Positions 33,814-42,523 of a DNA stretch of 64,000 nucleotides are shown piece after piece. Both the position numbers and the translations under genes were made by a program. This DNA comes from Paenibacillus sp. FJAT-26967. GTDB taxonomy: Bacteria > Bacillota > Bacilli > Paenibacillales > NBRC-103111. Numbering within the stretch: position 1 is the stretch's first letter; every line of letters starts with the position of its first letter. The DNA lies in contig NZ_LMXH01000001.1 of assembly GCF_001541095.1 (NCBI RefSeq), forward strand, positions 438,385-502,384, in the 5' to 3' direction. The notes beneath the pieces were generated by a model. The model ran no database searches. It saw only the letters and a program-made list of their open reading frames with translations, and was not told where the DNA came from.

Positions 33814-34245
33814 TTACGTAAATGGACCTTTGCCCAGCAGGTACAGAAGCGCCTCGGCACAAGCTGCTGTCGGCTGCGTGATCAAGTTGTAAATCTTCTT
33901 TAGCTGATTCGGCTTAAGCTGCTGAATCATAGGATCGAGCTCCTTAATTTCACGCTGCAGTTGTCCGAGCAATACCTGATAATTCGTCAGTTTATCCGTG
34001 ACCTGATCATTATGAGCAGCTTTATCCAGCATAAGCATCGTGGTACGGATTTCTTCTAACGTATACTTCTCTTTTTTCATATCTTCAATACGTTTAAGTC
34101 GAAGCAAGGTTTCATCGGAATAAAAGCGATAATTATTGTCCGATCGTTTCTCGGGATGCAGGAGACCTAACTTCGTATAGTAATCAATTGTGCGCGGGCT
34201 TACGCCGGCAATCCGGGACAATTCACCGATTTTATAAAGCTTCAT
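33814..34245 (-). CDS. MerR family transcriptional regulator
   Basis: The N-terminal winged helix is clear: KLYKIGELSRIAGVSPRTIDYYTKLGLL and YRFYSDETLLRLKRIEDMKK. A coiled-coil dimerisation helix follows. It is not GlnR or TnrA, which read RQIRYYEE at the same place. The effector is unknown and there are no cysteines placed as in metal sensors. ATG 34245 is used; AAAGGAG lies about 13 bases upstream, and a 14-residue longer frame is less likely. It is divergent from amt. Confidence 0.88.
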   Translation of the reverse strand: MKLYKIGELSRIAGVSPRTIDYYTKLGLLHPEKRSDNNYRFYSDETLLRLKRIEDMKKEKYTLEEIRTTMLMLDKAAHNDQVTDKLTNYQVLLGQLQREIKELDPMIQQLKPNQLKKIYNLITQPTAACAEALLYLLGKGPFT

Positions 34246-34303
34246 ATCCCCATCGGTTCTCTCTCCTTTACTGTAATGTACGCTCATTCGTGCCTTTAGC
34301 CTA

Positions 34304-34333
34304 ATGATACCCGATCACAAACCATACAGTCAA
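34304..34333 (-). promoter_or_regulatory. promoter of the MerR gene
   Basis: TTGACT at 34333-34328 and TATCAT at 34309-34304 on the minus strand, 18 bases apart. Confidence 0.6.
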
Positions 34334-34441
34334 ACGTGATGCTTTTACCTAAATCAGGATAAAAAATGCGGGGAGGAAAAGCGTCGAATGAGTTTGTTAA
34401 ACCTCGTTTTTCAAAGAGAAAAGATAATAGTTATGATTATA

Positions 34442-34458
34442 TGTTAGGTTTCATTACA
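34442..34458 (+). promoter_or_regulatory. upstream GlnR/TnrA box of amt (site I)
   Basis: TGTTA-GGTTTCA-TTACA is an exact match to TGTNA-N7-TNACA. Its centre is about 73 bases upstream of the expected start of transcription, a place suited to activation. Confidence 0.75.
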
Positions 34459-34486
34459 TAAATGATAAAAAAATGAATATTTCCTA

Positions 34487-34516
34487 TTGTCATATCCTAA
34501 AACGTTCGCGTATAAT
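34487..34516 (+). promoter_or_regulatory. amt promoter with flanking inverted repeat
   Basis: TTGTCA at 34487-34492, 18 bases, TATAAT at 34511-34516. A 9-bp perfect inverted repeat, TATTGTCAT (34485-34493) and ATGACAATA (34515-34523), encloses the core promoter. Confidence 0.75.
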
Positions 34517-34534
34517 GACAATAATAAACAACGG

Positions 34535-34551
34535 TGTTAGAAAACATAACA
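34535..34551 (+). promoter_or_regulatory. downstream GlnR/TnrA box of amt (site II)
   Basis: TGTTA-GAAAACA-TAACA is a second exact match to TGTNA-N7-TNACA, lying downstream of the expected transcription start and just before the ribosome site, a position suited to repression. Confidence 0.75.
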
Positions 34552-34569
34552 TAAAAGGAGTGGGTAATC

Positions 34570-36006
34570 ATGATTAAAAAAACGATGATCGGATTGGGAG
34601 TTTTCGCTATCCTTTTTCCAACGCTCGCGTTTGCAGAGCCTGCAACGAATGAGCAATTACAAGCGGCTATAAATTCAGTGTGGGTATTGATTGCCGCGAT
34701 GCTGGTTATCTTCATGCAAGCCGGTTTCGCTCTGCTGGAGGCTGGTTCAACGCGAATGAAGAATGCGGGTCACGTGGCAGGAAAAACAATTTTGACTTTT
34801 GGTATCTGTGCTTTAGCTTTTTGGGCTTTTGGTTTCGGCCTCGCTTTCGGGGATGGTTCCGGTCTGTTCAGCAATAATTTGTTTGGTTTAACGGGATTTT
34901 TTATGGACGGTGTCCATGCGGAAGCTTTCACGTCTTTGAGCGCATCTGATGTACCAATCGCGATAAAGTTCTTATTCCAGCTTTCATTTGTAGGGGTTTC
35001 CCTTGCGATCGCTTGGGGCGGTTTCGCAGAACGTGCTAAGCTGCCGGTTTATTTCATCTTCGGTGTGTTGTTCACTATCGTAATTTATCCGATTGTTGCG
35101 CACTGGGTGTGGGGCGGCGGCTGGTTATCCAAAATCGGTATGCAGGATTTCGCCGGCTCCACAGTCGTACATCTCCAAGGGGCAACTGCTGCATTGGTAG
35201 CTACGATTTTATTGAAGCCGCGTATCGGTAAATACAATAAGGACGGTTCCCCTAATAAAATTCCGGGCCATAATCAAGTCTACTCCGTGCTGGGTGTTAT
35301 CATTATCTGGATCGGCTGGTTCGGCTTCAACCCCGGCAGCACGTTAAGCGCCATGGGGGACGGTTTCTTCGGATTCATCGCACTGAATACAAATTTGGCA
35401 GCCGCTGCGGGCGCAGTGGCAGCAATGGTCATCTCCTGGATTTACTTCGGCAAATCCGACATTCCAAGTATGCTAAACGGGGTTCTAGCCGCTTTTGTGG
35501 CGATTACCGCTTCCTGCGCATTCGTAACGCCGCTCGGTGCGATCGCAATCGGCGCTATTGCCGGAATCATAACTTTCTTTACGGCAATCTGGTTCGAGAA
35601 ACGCGGCATCGATGATCCCGTTTATGCTTTTTCCGTACATGGTGTTGCAGGGATTTGGGGTACGCTGGCAACCGGATTCTTTGCGACTCCTGAGCTGGCC
35701 AAGACAGTTGGTGTAGGCGGAGCAGGCCTGTTCTATGGAGGCGGACTCCATCAGCTGTGGGTTCAATTTATCGGAGTCGCCGGTGCATTGATCTTCGTTC
35801 TCATTCTTTCCTATATTGTTCTTACCCTGATTAATAAAACCGTAGGTCTTCGTGTTACCGAAGAAGAAGAGATTATGGGTCTGGATCTGTCTGAACATGG
35901 TACGTATGGATACCCGGAGCAATTGAAGCACAGTACAGAGGAGACGTCAGATGCCCGCCAGAAGGCAGACAAAACGGATAACCGTTCTGTACCGGCGTCT
36001 TCATAA
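34570..36006 (+). CDS. amt: ammonium transporter, Amt/NrgA family
   Basis: The 478-aa protein has a cleavable-looking signal (GLGVFAILFPTLAFAEP) and eleven helices. Signature segments include AMLVIFMQAGFALLEAG, HWVWGGGWL, DFAGSTVVHLQGATAALVA, the pore WFGFNPGS and VHGVAGIWGTLATG with the second twin histidine. It imports ammonium when nitrogen is scarce. The C-terminal cytoplasmic tail is long (about 50 residues) and polar, whereas PII-binding tails are normally shorter. No glnK follows; a DUF294 gene starts 40 bases downstream. Two GlnR/TnrA boxes flank its promoter. Confidence 0.97.
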   Translation: MIKKTMIGLGVFAILFPTLAFAEPATNEQLQAAINSVWVLIAAMLVIFMQAGFALLEAGSTRMKNAGHVAGKTILTFGICALAFWAFGFGLAFGDGSGLFSNNLFGLTGFFMDGVHAEAFTSLSASDVPIAIKFLFQLSFVGVSLAIAWGGFAERAKLPVYFIFGVLFTIVIYPIVAHWVWGGGWLSKIGMQDFAGSTVVHLQGATAALVATILLKPRIGKYNKDGSPNKIPGHNQVYSVLGVIIIWIGWFGFNPGSTLSAMGDGFFGFIALNTNLAAAAGAVAAMVISWIYFGKSDIPSMLNGVLAAFVAITASCAFVTPLGAIAIGAIAGIITFFTAIWFEKRGIDDPVYAFSVHGVAGIWGTLATGFFATPELAKTVGVGGAGLFYGGGLHQLWVQFIGVAGALIFVLILSYIVLTLINKTVGLRVTEEEEIMGLDLSEHGTYGYPEQLKHSTEETSDARQKADKTDNRSVPASS

Positions 36007-36046
36007 CCTGAAATGAAGGAACTCTTGTGAGTAAGGAGATGCTGCC

Positions 36047-37141
36047 ATGGGAGCGATAACAAGCTCCGGCTGGGAAGAGCTGCGACTAGAGATTGCATGC
36101 GCGGCAGCTTCAGATGATCTTAGAGCGCTTCGCGAGAAGATGCAGGAGCTTTTCAGTTCGGAGCAGTCAAGCAAACCGGCTGCAGAGTTGTACCATCATT
36201 TGAATATTGTTCACGATATGCTGATCAGCCGCACTGTGAAGATGGCGGAGCGCAGGCTGGTTGCGGAGGGAGGCGGGGAGCCTCCGCTGCCTTATGCCTT
36301 TATCCTGGTAGGCAGTGCCGGCAGGAGCGAACAGACACCGTGGAGCGATCAGGATAACGGGCTTGTGTATGCCGATCCGGCCCCGGGTATGGAGGATTCG
36401 GCTGCGCTGTACTACAGCAAGCTGGCGTCCTTAATCCGGCAGGGGCTGGAATTAGCCGGATATCCGCCCTGCAGGGGCAAGGTGCTCGCTGATCAAGCCC
36501 TGTGGAGGCATAGTTTAACGGGCTGGAAGCGACTGCTGGACGGGTGGTTTGCCGAGCCGGTATGGGAGAATGTACGCTACCTGCTTATCGCCTCCGACAT
36601 GAGGGCGATCAGCGGCAATCCGCAGCTGGCAGATGACATTAAACTTCACTTCAACAACAGAATTCAGCATAACCCGGAACTGCTGCTTCCGCTTATGGCT
36701 AATACGCTGCATCACAAGGTCCCGCTGGGTCTGCTCGGGAGAATCGTTACTGAGAGATACGGTGAAGCTGCCGGAGGGGTCGATATTAAATACGGGCTCT
36801 ATATCCCGCTTGTTAATGCGGTCCGGTTGCTTGCGCTGGAAAGCGGCATTGCAGAGAGTGCAACGCTTATGCGAATAGAGGAACTTGTGAAGAAAAAGGT
36901 GCTGCCGGATGAGTTTGGAGCTATCTGCCGGGATGTTTTTGAGAAAGCGATGGAGTTTAGATTAGCCACGCCTTTCACCCATAAGAATGGGCATTTCAAT
37001 GCCAACGGCGTAATGCCGGCTGAGAAATTAACCAAAGCCTGCAGGCTGGAGCTTAGGCGTGATTTCCGTTTTGTCAGGCAGCTTCAGAAGAAGGTTGTCC
37101 AGCGGGTCCGCATATCCGCATATCCGCCAAACAAACCTTGA
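36047..37141 (+). CDS. DUF294 nucleotidyltransferase-like protein
   Basis: The 364-aa protein has the nucleotidyltransferase fingerprint ILVGSAGRSEQTPWSDQDNG (GS..R-x-E-x8-DxD, near residues 85-104), as in GlnD and DUF294 proteins, and a C-terminal DUF294_C helical domain (YGLYIPLVNAVRLLAL; RLELRRDFRFVRQLQKK). It lacks the CBS and cyclic-nucleotide domains found in many Gram-negative DUF294 proteins, and has no HD or ACT domain of GlnD. Likely activity is nucleotidyl transfer to a protein; the target is unknown. It lies in one run with amt and the exonuclease gene. Confidence 0.88.
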   Translation: MGAITSSGWEELRLEIACAAASDDLRALREKMQELFSSEQSSKPAAELYHHLNIVHDMLISRTVKMAERRLVAEGGGEPPLPYAFILVGSAGRSEQTPWSDQDNGLVYADPAPGMEDSAALYYSKLASLIRQGLELAGYPPCRGKVLADQALWRHSLTGWKRLLDGWFAEPVWENVRYLLIASDMRAISGNPQLADDIKLHFNNRIQHNPELLLPLMANTLHHKVPLGLLGRIVTERYGEAAGGVDIKYGLYIPLVNAVRLLALESGIAESATLMRIEELVKKKVLPDEFGAICRDVFEKAMEFRLATPFTHKNGHFNANGVMPAEKLTKACRLELRRDFRFVRQLQKKVVQRVRISAYPPNKP

Positions 37142-37205
37142 ATCGGGCGCTTCCAGTTATCATGAAAAAAACGGACATTAAACGGCCGGCGGAAGGAGTA
37201 GAGCG

Positions 37206-37937
37206 ATGAAGGAGATGCGTCCGGACGTAGGCATGTGGCGGTTGTATAAGATGGGCGGCATCACTCCGGCGATTACCTCTATGTTCAATCCGCGGAACGC
37301 GCAGCAGATGGCCTTCATCCGGCAACTGCTCAAAGATCAGCGTAAGCACTCGCTCCTGGATACGCCTCTGCACAATTTGCCGCTCGTTGTATTTGACCTC
37401 GAAACGACAGGCTTCACTTCAACAGGGGGGGATGAGATCTTATCGTTCGGTGCCGTGTCAATGACCGGTGCCGAGATGGAGGGGAAGAGTTTTTACAGCC
37501 TGGTAAACCCGAACCGGGGAATACCCGAACATATCGAGAAGCTGACCGGAATCACCGCAGTAGAGACGGATCAGGCCCCAGAGTTGATCGTAGTTCTTAG
37601 AGAATTCTTCGAATTTGTAGGTGCGCGCGTTTTGCTGGCGCACGGATCTGCGCATGATAAGGCTTTCCTTAATGCAGCTTTGTGGAAAACATCCAAGACA
37701 AGTCTGACGCACCGTGTTATTGATTCGATGATGGTGGCTAAGTGGCTGATACCGGGAAGTAGGGAGTATTCCCTGGATACTTTACTGAAGAAGTACGATA
37801 TTCCCGTGCTGCGCAGGCATCACGCTTTGGATGATGCGAAGATGACGGCGGTTCTCTGGCAGAAGCTGCTCGGAGAAATCAGAGAAATGGACGTAGATAC
37901 GCTGGGCGATTTGTACAATTTATTGAGCAAAGCCTAG
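37206..37937 (+). CDS. DnaQ-like DEDDh exonuclease
   Basis: The 243-aa protein has an N-terminal 55-residue extension and then a complete exonuclease fold: Exo I VFDLETTGF, the epsilon-type segment NPNRGIPEHIEKLTGI, Exo II ARVLLAHGSAHDKAFL and Exo III RRHHALDDAKMTAVLW with its His and Asp. It likely removes nucleotides from 3' ends of DNA or RNA. It follows the DUF294 gene by 64 bases and is ended by a terminator. In some proteobacteria the same two families are neighbours; here they follow amt. Confidence 0.9.
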   Translation: MKEMRPDVGMWRLYKMGGITPAITSMFNPRNAQQMAFIRQLLKDQRKHSLLDTPLHNLPLVVFDLETTGFTSTGGDEILSFGAVSMTGAEMEGKSFYSLVNPNRGIPEHIEKLTGITAVETDQAPELIVVLREFFEFVGARVLLAHGSAHDKAFLNAALWKTSKTSLTHRVIDSMMVAKWLIPGSREYSLDTLLKKYDIPVLRRHHALDDAKMTAVLWQKLLGEIREMDVDTLGDLYNLLSKA

Positions 37938-37971
37938 TCATGCGAATGCAGCACCGGGACCATTTCCGTAT

Positions 37972-38018
37972 AAAAAACAGGTTGCGACGAACAGATGCCG
38001 TCAGTAACCTGTTTTTTT
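37972..38018 (+). terminator. terminator of the amt-DUF294-exonuclease run
   Basis: AAAAAACAGGTT pairs with AACCTGTTTTTTT around a GACG/CGTC inner stem. Confidence 0.8.
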
Positions 38019-38046
38019 GTCATGCTGCTGTCGCTCGGATTGAACT

Positions 38047-38532
38047 TCATACCTGCTCAGAATCGAAAGACAAGGGGATCGTGCATAATGGTTCTCCAGT
38101 TAAAGCACCTGTGAGGAGATTAGGGACGGCATAGACGGCTATGTCCGGTTCTCTGCCGGAAGGGCAGGAAACAATCCAATACGTCGCAAGCTGCGGCCAG
38201 AGCAGGATTCCATTCAAATCTTCTCTGGATGGGACAGGAGGGCCAGGATGGGAATGAAACATGCCGATGATGGAAGATTTCTTGGGATGCCTGGAAATGA
38301 ACGCTCCAGATTCTGGTGCAGGGTCTTCCAGCAAGCGCATAATGTCCAGAGGGTCCATTAGAAACGATTGCTCCGGATCGTCTGCGACATTGGGCACCCA
38401 GACGAAAGAAGAGACAATTATGTCCCCTTCGTCCCAAAAGCCATATATAAATCCGCATGCCTCTTCAGGAAGGTAATTCTTGAAATTATCCATCCACGTC
38501 TTGTATATGTCTGTGTTTACTCGAATGATCAT
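38047..38532 (-). CDS. M67 (JAMM/MPN) metallopeptidase
   Basis: The 161-aa protein has the JAMM metal site: Glu in PEEACGFIYG (residues 22-31) and HSH at 93-95 with S102 and D105 in MFHSHPGPPVPSREDL. Spacing between HxH and S is one residue shorter than in most members. Prokaryotic JAMM proteins cleave isopeptide or C-terminal bonds, often of ubiquitin-like sulfur carriers, but no ThiS- or MoaD-like gene is near. It ends near the exonuclease terminator, on the opposite strand. Confidence 0.85.
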   Translation of the reverse strand: MIIRVNTDIYKTWMDNFKNYLPEEACGFIYGFWDEGDIIVSSFVWVPNVADDPEQSFLMDPLDIMRLLEDPAPESGAFISRHPKKSSIIGMFHSHPGPPVPSREDLNGILLWPQLATYWIVSCPSGREPDIAVYAVPNLLTGALTGEPLCTIPLSFDSEQV

Positions 38533-38563
38533 GCGCCCAGTATACCGGAATCGGGATTCCGGC

Positions 38564-39868
38564 TCAACTGATTTCGCCTTTGGGCTTTACCAGGAAGAAG
38601 ACAAAGGCCAGAGTTATCCCGGCGAGTGAAGCGACTGTAATGAAGATCATCCGGTCCGAAATATCCATCAGCCATCCGAAGATAGGAGGACCGAATGCTA
38701 CACCGATAAACCGCAAACTGTTATAGATAGAGGTAATCATCCCGCGCTCACTTTTTTCGACAGATCCCGTAATCATGGTATTCAAGCACGGGAGGAGCAG
38801 CCCGGTACCGATAGCGCTCAAGGTCAGCAGTCCGATGAACAGATACAATTTATCGAAAGCGAATATAGTGGAAGCAAGAGAAAGCGTCATGATCAGAAGG
38901 CCTACATTGATCAGCCACCGCATGAGTGTACCGTTCTTTTTGATAAGCGCACCGGTCGTATAGGAAGTGACAACCATTCCCAGCAACGGAATCGCGAGTA
39001 CAAAACCTTTTCTCACCCCATCAATGTGGTACGGGGCTTCTTCCAGAATGTTGGATAAATAAAAAAGCACGCCAAACAAAATAAAGAGGGCCAATGACCC
39101 CGCGAAGAATGAAGTGATCAGCCAACGTCCCTTTTCTTTTAGAATGGAGCCGATCTTATGCAGATATTCCTTCAGCTTGGGCGGCTTTTTCTTGGCTTCT
39201 GGTTCTTTGATCAGGAACATCATAGCCAGAAGGGAAAGGAGGCAGAAGACGGGAAGCGCAAAGAAAGGAGCATACCAGACCAGCAGGGCCAGTAAGGCGC
39301 CGAAAATCGGACTGACGACTTTGCCGAATCCGTTGGAAGCCTCCGTCAACCCAAGGGCTTTGCTTTCGGTAGCCCCTTTAAACATATCTCCGACTAAAGC
39401 CATTGCGATGGGGGCCGTACCCGCGGCCCCGATTCCTTGAATGCCCCGGGCGATGATCAGGATCGTGTAGGATTTCCATACCGCTCCAAATCCGGCTAGA
39501 ATTCCGGCTGCCCCGTATATAATTAAGGAAGGAATGATAATGCTTTTGCGGGTGAAGCGGTCTGACAAATAACCGGAAATAGGAATTACAAGACCTGCTG
39601 TGATGGAAAACAGTGTAATAACCAGGCTGCTCTGGAATTTGGTGATAGCAAGCTGCTTCTCCAGATCCGGAAGAATCGGAACCAGCATCGAGTTCCCCAG
39701 CACCAGAACAAGGGGGACGGTGGCAATGGCAATAAACTCCCATACATGTCCTTTGGACTTGTTTTTTTTGGAACCGGCATCCGATTTGTGACCGGTCTGC
39801 TCCGTTTCCTCTGCTTCAATTTCACTTTCAAAAACTATATTCAGCCTGCGGGCTTTTGTTTTCTCCAT
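38564..39868 (-). CDS. MFS drug-efflux type transporter
   Basis: A 434-aa protein with a charged 40-residue cytoplasmic start followed by 12 helices. The A-motif GYLSDRFTRKSI lies after the second helix, and ARGIQGIGAAGTAPIAMALVGDMF is the antiporter motif C region, typical of DHA1 drug:H+ antiporters. ATG 39868 is preceded by GAGAGG; an upstream ATG at 39925 has no ribosome site. No regulator is adjacent, and the substrate is unknown. Confidence 0.9.
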   Translation of the reverse strand: MEKTKARRLNIVFESEIEAEETEQTGHKSDAGSKKNKSKGHVWEFIAIATVPLVLVLGNSMLVPILPDLEKQLAITKFQSSLVITLFSITAGLVIPISGYLSDRFTRKSIIIPSLIIYGAAGILAGFGAVWKSYTILIIARGIQGIGAAGTAPIAMALVGDMFKGATESKALGLTEASNGFGKVVSPIFGALLALLVWYAPFFALPVFCLLSLLAMMFLIKEPEAKKKPPKLKEYLHKIGSILKEKGRWLITSFFAGSLALFILFGVLFYLSNILEEAPYHIDGVRKGFVLAIPLLGMVVTSYTTGALIKKNGTLMRWLINVGLLIMTLSLASTIFAFDKLYLFIGLLTLSAIGTGLLLPCLNTMITGSVEKSERGMITSIYNSLRFIGVAFGPPIFGWLMDISDRMIFITVASLAGITLAFVFFLVKPKGEIS

Positions 39869-40044
39869 GAGGACGACCTCTCTTCTGCTTGGTAAGAGTA
39901 GGTTTACCCGGTTGTTGAAGTTCATACGGCCGCGGGAAGTACATAATGTTGGAATCCGGCAAATTTGGCGATACTAATGGCATATGAATTTATTTGTGCT
40001 CCTGTGATAAAATAAATTGGAACTAGAAGAAAAGAGGGCTGGAA

Positions 40045-40581
40045 GTGAAGCGTAACGCAGTTATTGTGGCGATTGTTGTTTTGCTGGCTGTTGCTGCCTT
40101 CGTGCAGAATGGGAAGTCAGACAATAAGGAGACAGCTGCTCCTGCTAAGGTGGGTCCACGGCCCGGGATGATATCCCCGTCTTTTACACTGCCGGATCTC
40201 GAGGGCAAACCCTATCAATTCGGCGGAGAACGGAGCAAGCCCGTTATTTTGAATTTCTGGGCATCCTGGTGTGGCCCCTGTAAAGCCGAAGTTCCTGATC
40301 TGATCGAACTTTACGGGAAATACGGAGACAAAGTCGACTTGGTGGCGATTAACATTACAAGCCAGGATAGCGAAAAGAGCGCGAGGGACTTTGCCAAGGA
40401 ATATGGAATTAACTTCCCTGTTCTGCTTGATGCACCCGGGGATGTGACCGCCTCCTATAAATTCATGGTCGTTCCGACAAGTTTCTTAGTGGGTAAGGAT
40501 GGAGTGGTCCGGGAGATGGTTAACGTGCTGCCTAAAGAAGAATGGGAAAAGAAAATCAAGGATTTAATTCGCGACAAATGA
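40045..40581 (+). CDS. TlpA/ResA-like thiol-disulfide oxidoreductase
   Basis: A 178-aa protein anchored by an N-terminal helix (VIVAIVVLLAVAAFV), with a thioredoxin domain: active site WCGPCK with C76 and C79, a central insert, and the cis-proline in MVVPTSFLVGKDGVV. Such proteins act outside the membrane, for example in cytochrome c maturation. The glutamate typical of ResA active sites cannot be assigned from this alone. GTG 40045 is the start. It is convergent with cimA and has a shared terminator. Confidence 0.9.
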   Translation: MKRNAVIVAIVVLLAVAAFVQNGKSDNKETAAPAKVGPRPGMISPSFTLPDLEGKPYQFGGERSKPVILNFWASWCGPCKAEVPDLIELYGKYGDKVDLVAINITSQDSEKSARDFAKEYGINFPVLLDAPGDVTASYKFMVVPTSFLVGKDGVVREMVNVLPKEEWEKKIKDLIRDK

Positions 40582-40596
40582 GTGAAACCACACATT

Positions 40597-40652
40597 TAAA
40601 AAAAGCCGCACGTCCTGCAGTGAGTCAAACTAACTGAGGCGTGCGGCTTTTT
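40597..40652. terminator. bidirectional terminator between TlpA-like gene and cimA
   Basis: AAAAAGCCGCACG pairs with CGTGCGGCTTTTT with an inner CAGT/ACTG stem. Confidence 0.85.
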
Positions 40653-40680
40653 ATGGTTTTTGCTTTGTAAGGGGGACCGG

Positions 40681-42297
40681 TCAGTGATTAATCAATCCGA
40701 CCGGACGCGTATCGGAAGCCGTATTCTCCAGAGAAGACTTGCCGATTAAAGCATAGCGGAAGCTGTCGACAAGCGCGAACCAGCTGGCTTCGATGATGTT
40801 GGAAGAAACGCCGACCGTATTCCATTCGGACTCGAAATTACGCGATTCGATGAGAACACGGACTTTGGAAGCCGTGGCGCCTTTGTCGTCCAGAACACGG
40901 ACTTTGTAATCGGACAAATGCATGGCAAGCAGGTCCGGATAGAAAGGAATGAGCGCTTTACGGAGCGCATTATCCAGTGCGTTAACCGGGCCATCGCCTT
41001 CCGCGGCCGTATACATCGTCTGGCCTTTTACGCTGACTTTGACGAAGGCTTCCGAGCTTACCGGGCGGTCTGCGGATTTCTCCACGAAAATCTTAAAAGA
41101 TTCGAGGACAAAAGGTTCGATGCTGTCTCCGGCTGCTTCACGCATAAGAAGCTCAAGGGATGCGTCCGCACCTTCAAACTGATAACCTTCATGCTCCAGA
41201 TTTTTAATCCGGGAAATAATTTCACGCGATCTGCCGTCCTGCTGGTCAAAAGCCAGACCAAGCTCTGCAGCCTTGGAGACAAGGTTGCTCTGTCCGGCAA
41301 GTTCGGATACCAGGACACGCTGCTTGTTCCCGACTTTCTCCGGAATAATATGCTCGTATGTGCTGGCATGCTTGAGAATGGCTGAGACATGAATGCCTCC
41401 TTTATGTGCAAAAGCGGCGCTTCCGACATAAGGCTGGTTCATCGGCATGGAGATGTTAGCGATTTCACCGACATAGCGTGCGACAGACGATAACGATTCC
41501 AACTGCGCTTCGGATACGCAGGAGTAATTCAGTTTCAATTGCAGGTTGGGAATGACCGAACACAAGTTGACATTGCCGCAACGCTCACCGTACCCGTTAA
41601 TCGTGCCTTGAACCTGGCGCGCTCCCGCACGGACTGCTGCCAGAGAGTTGGCTACGGCAAGTTCACAGTCGTTATGGGCGTGAATGCCCAGCGGAACGGA
41701 AATATGCTTCTTCACTTCACTTACTATAGAAGTAACCTCTTCGGGCATGGACCCGCCGTTCGTGTCACAGAGCACGATCCAATCGGCACCTGCAGCTTCG
41801 GCTTTGCGGATGGTCTGCAAGGCATATTCTGGATTGTTCTTGTAACCGTCAAAAAAATGCTCGCCGTCATAAATGACTTCCAGTCCTTTGTTTTTGAGAA
41901 ACCGGACAGAGTCGAAAATCATCTCCAGGTTTTCCTCGAGGGTGGTCTGGATAGCTTCGTGAACATGAAAATCCCACGACTTGCCGAAAATGGTCGCGAC
42001 CTTGACGCCCGATTCAACAAGCGTGTTCAAGTTGACGTCATCTTCCGCACGCGTGTTCTTGCGTCGTGTGCTGCCGAAGGCGGTCACTTTCGCATGTTTC
42101 AGGTTTAATTCCTGGACGCGATTGAAAAATTCAATATCTTTGCCGTTGCTGCCCGGCCAGCCGCCTTCAATATAATGAACACCCAGCTCGTCAAGCTTCT
42201 GGGCAATTTTGAGCTTGTCTTCAACGGACAGGCTGATTCCTTCACCCTGGGTGCCGTCACGAAGCGTGGTGTCGAAGATTTTGATTGAATCGGACAT
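40681..42297 (-). CDS. cimA: (R)-citramalate synthase
   Basis: The 538-aa protein has the isopropylmalate-synthase barrel: IFDTTLRDGTQGEGISL with the metal-binding Arg-Asp, CDTNGGSMP, GIHAHNDCELAVANSLAAV with HxH metal ligands and GTINGYGERCGN. A C-terminal regulatory domain follows (VKVSVKGQTMYTAAEGDGPVNALDNAL). The start variant GTQGEGIS rather than GEQxPG is characteristic of citramalate synthase. It condenses acetyl-CoA with pyruvate, opening a threonine-independent route to isoleucine. No ilv or leu genes are adjacent. It is divergent from dinB. Confidence 0.94.
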   Translation of the reverse strand: MSDSIKIFDTTLRDGTQGEGISLSVEDKLKIAQKLDELGVHYIEGGWPGSNGKDIEFFNRVQELNLKHAKVTAFGSTRRKNTRAEDDVNLNTLVESGVKVATIFGKSWDFHVHEAIQTTLEENLEMIFDSVRFLKNKGLEVIYDGEHFFDGYKNNPEYALQTIRKAEAAGADWIVLCDTNGGSMPEEVTSIVSEVKKHISVPLGIHAHNDCELAVANSLAAVRAGARQVQGTINGYGERCGNVNLCSVIPNLQLKLNYSCVSEAQLESLSSVARYVGEIANISMPMNQPYVGSAAFAHKGGIHVSAILKHASTYEHIIPEKVGNKQRVLVSELAGQSNLVSKAAELGLAFDQQDGRSREIISRIKNLEHEGYQFEGADASLELLMREAAGDSIEPFVLESFKIFVEKSADRPVSSEAFVKVSVKGQTMYTAAEGDGPVNALDNALRKALIPFYPDLLAMHLSDYKVRVLDDKGATASKVRVLIESRNFESEWNTVGVSSNIIEASWFALVDSFRYALIGKSSLENTASDTRPVGLINH

Positions 42298-42523
42298 TTC
42301 GGTGATCCCCCTCTAAACATGTGGCTATAGTCTGTTCATTTATGCGAATGTATGATTCACGATTATACCATAATATTACGGGTGTAGAAGGAGTTTTCGC
42401 AAATTTAAACGTCACTTCGCGTCTTGATTCCTCCTCGTCCGGCAGATAGACTGAATGTAGATAGCAGCAGCTGGAGGAAGAAGCGCCAAGCGGATGCTGC
42501 GCTTGCGGGAGGAGGGGAAGAGT

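Noticed and set aside
33814-34245. MerR gene next to amt as GlnR or TnrA
   Set aside because: The helix reads SPRTIDYYTKLG and not RQIRYYEE, and the protein is a different MerR branch, so it is unlikely to be the nitrogen regulator that binds the amt boxes.
42298-42523. LexA box upstream of dinB
   Set aside because: I searched by eye for CGAAC-N4-GTTCG on both strands in the cimA-dinB gap and found no acceptable match.
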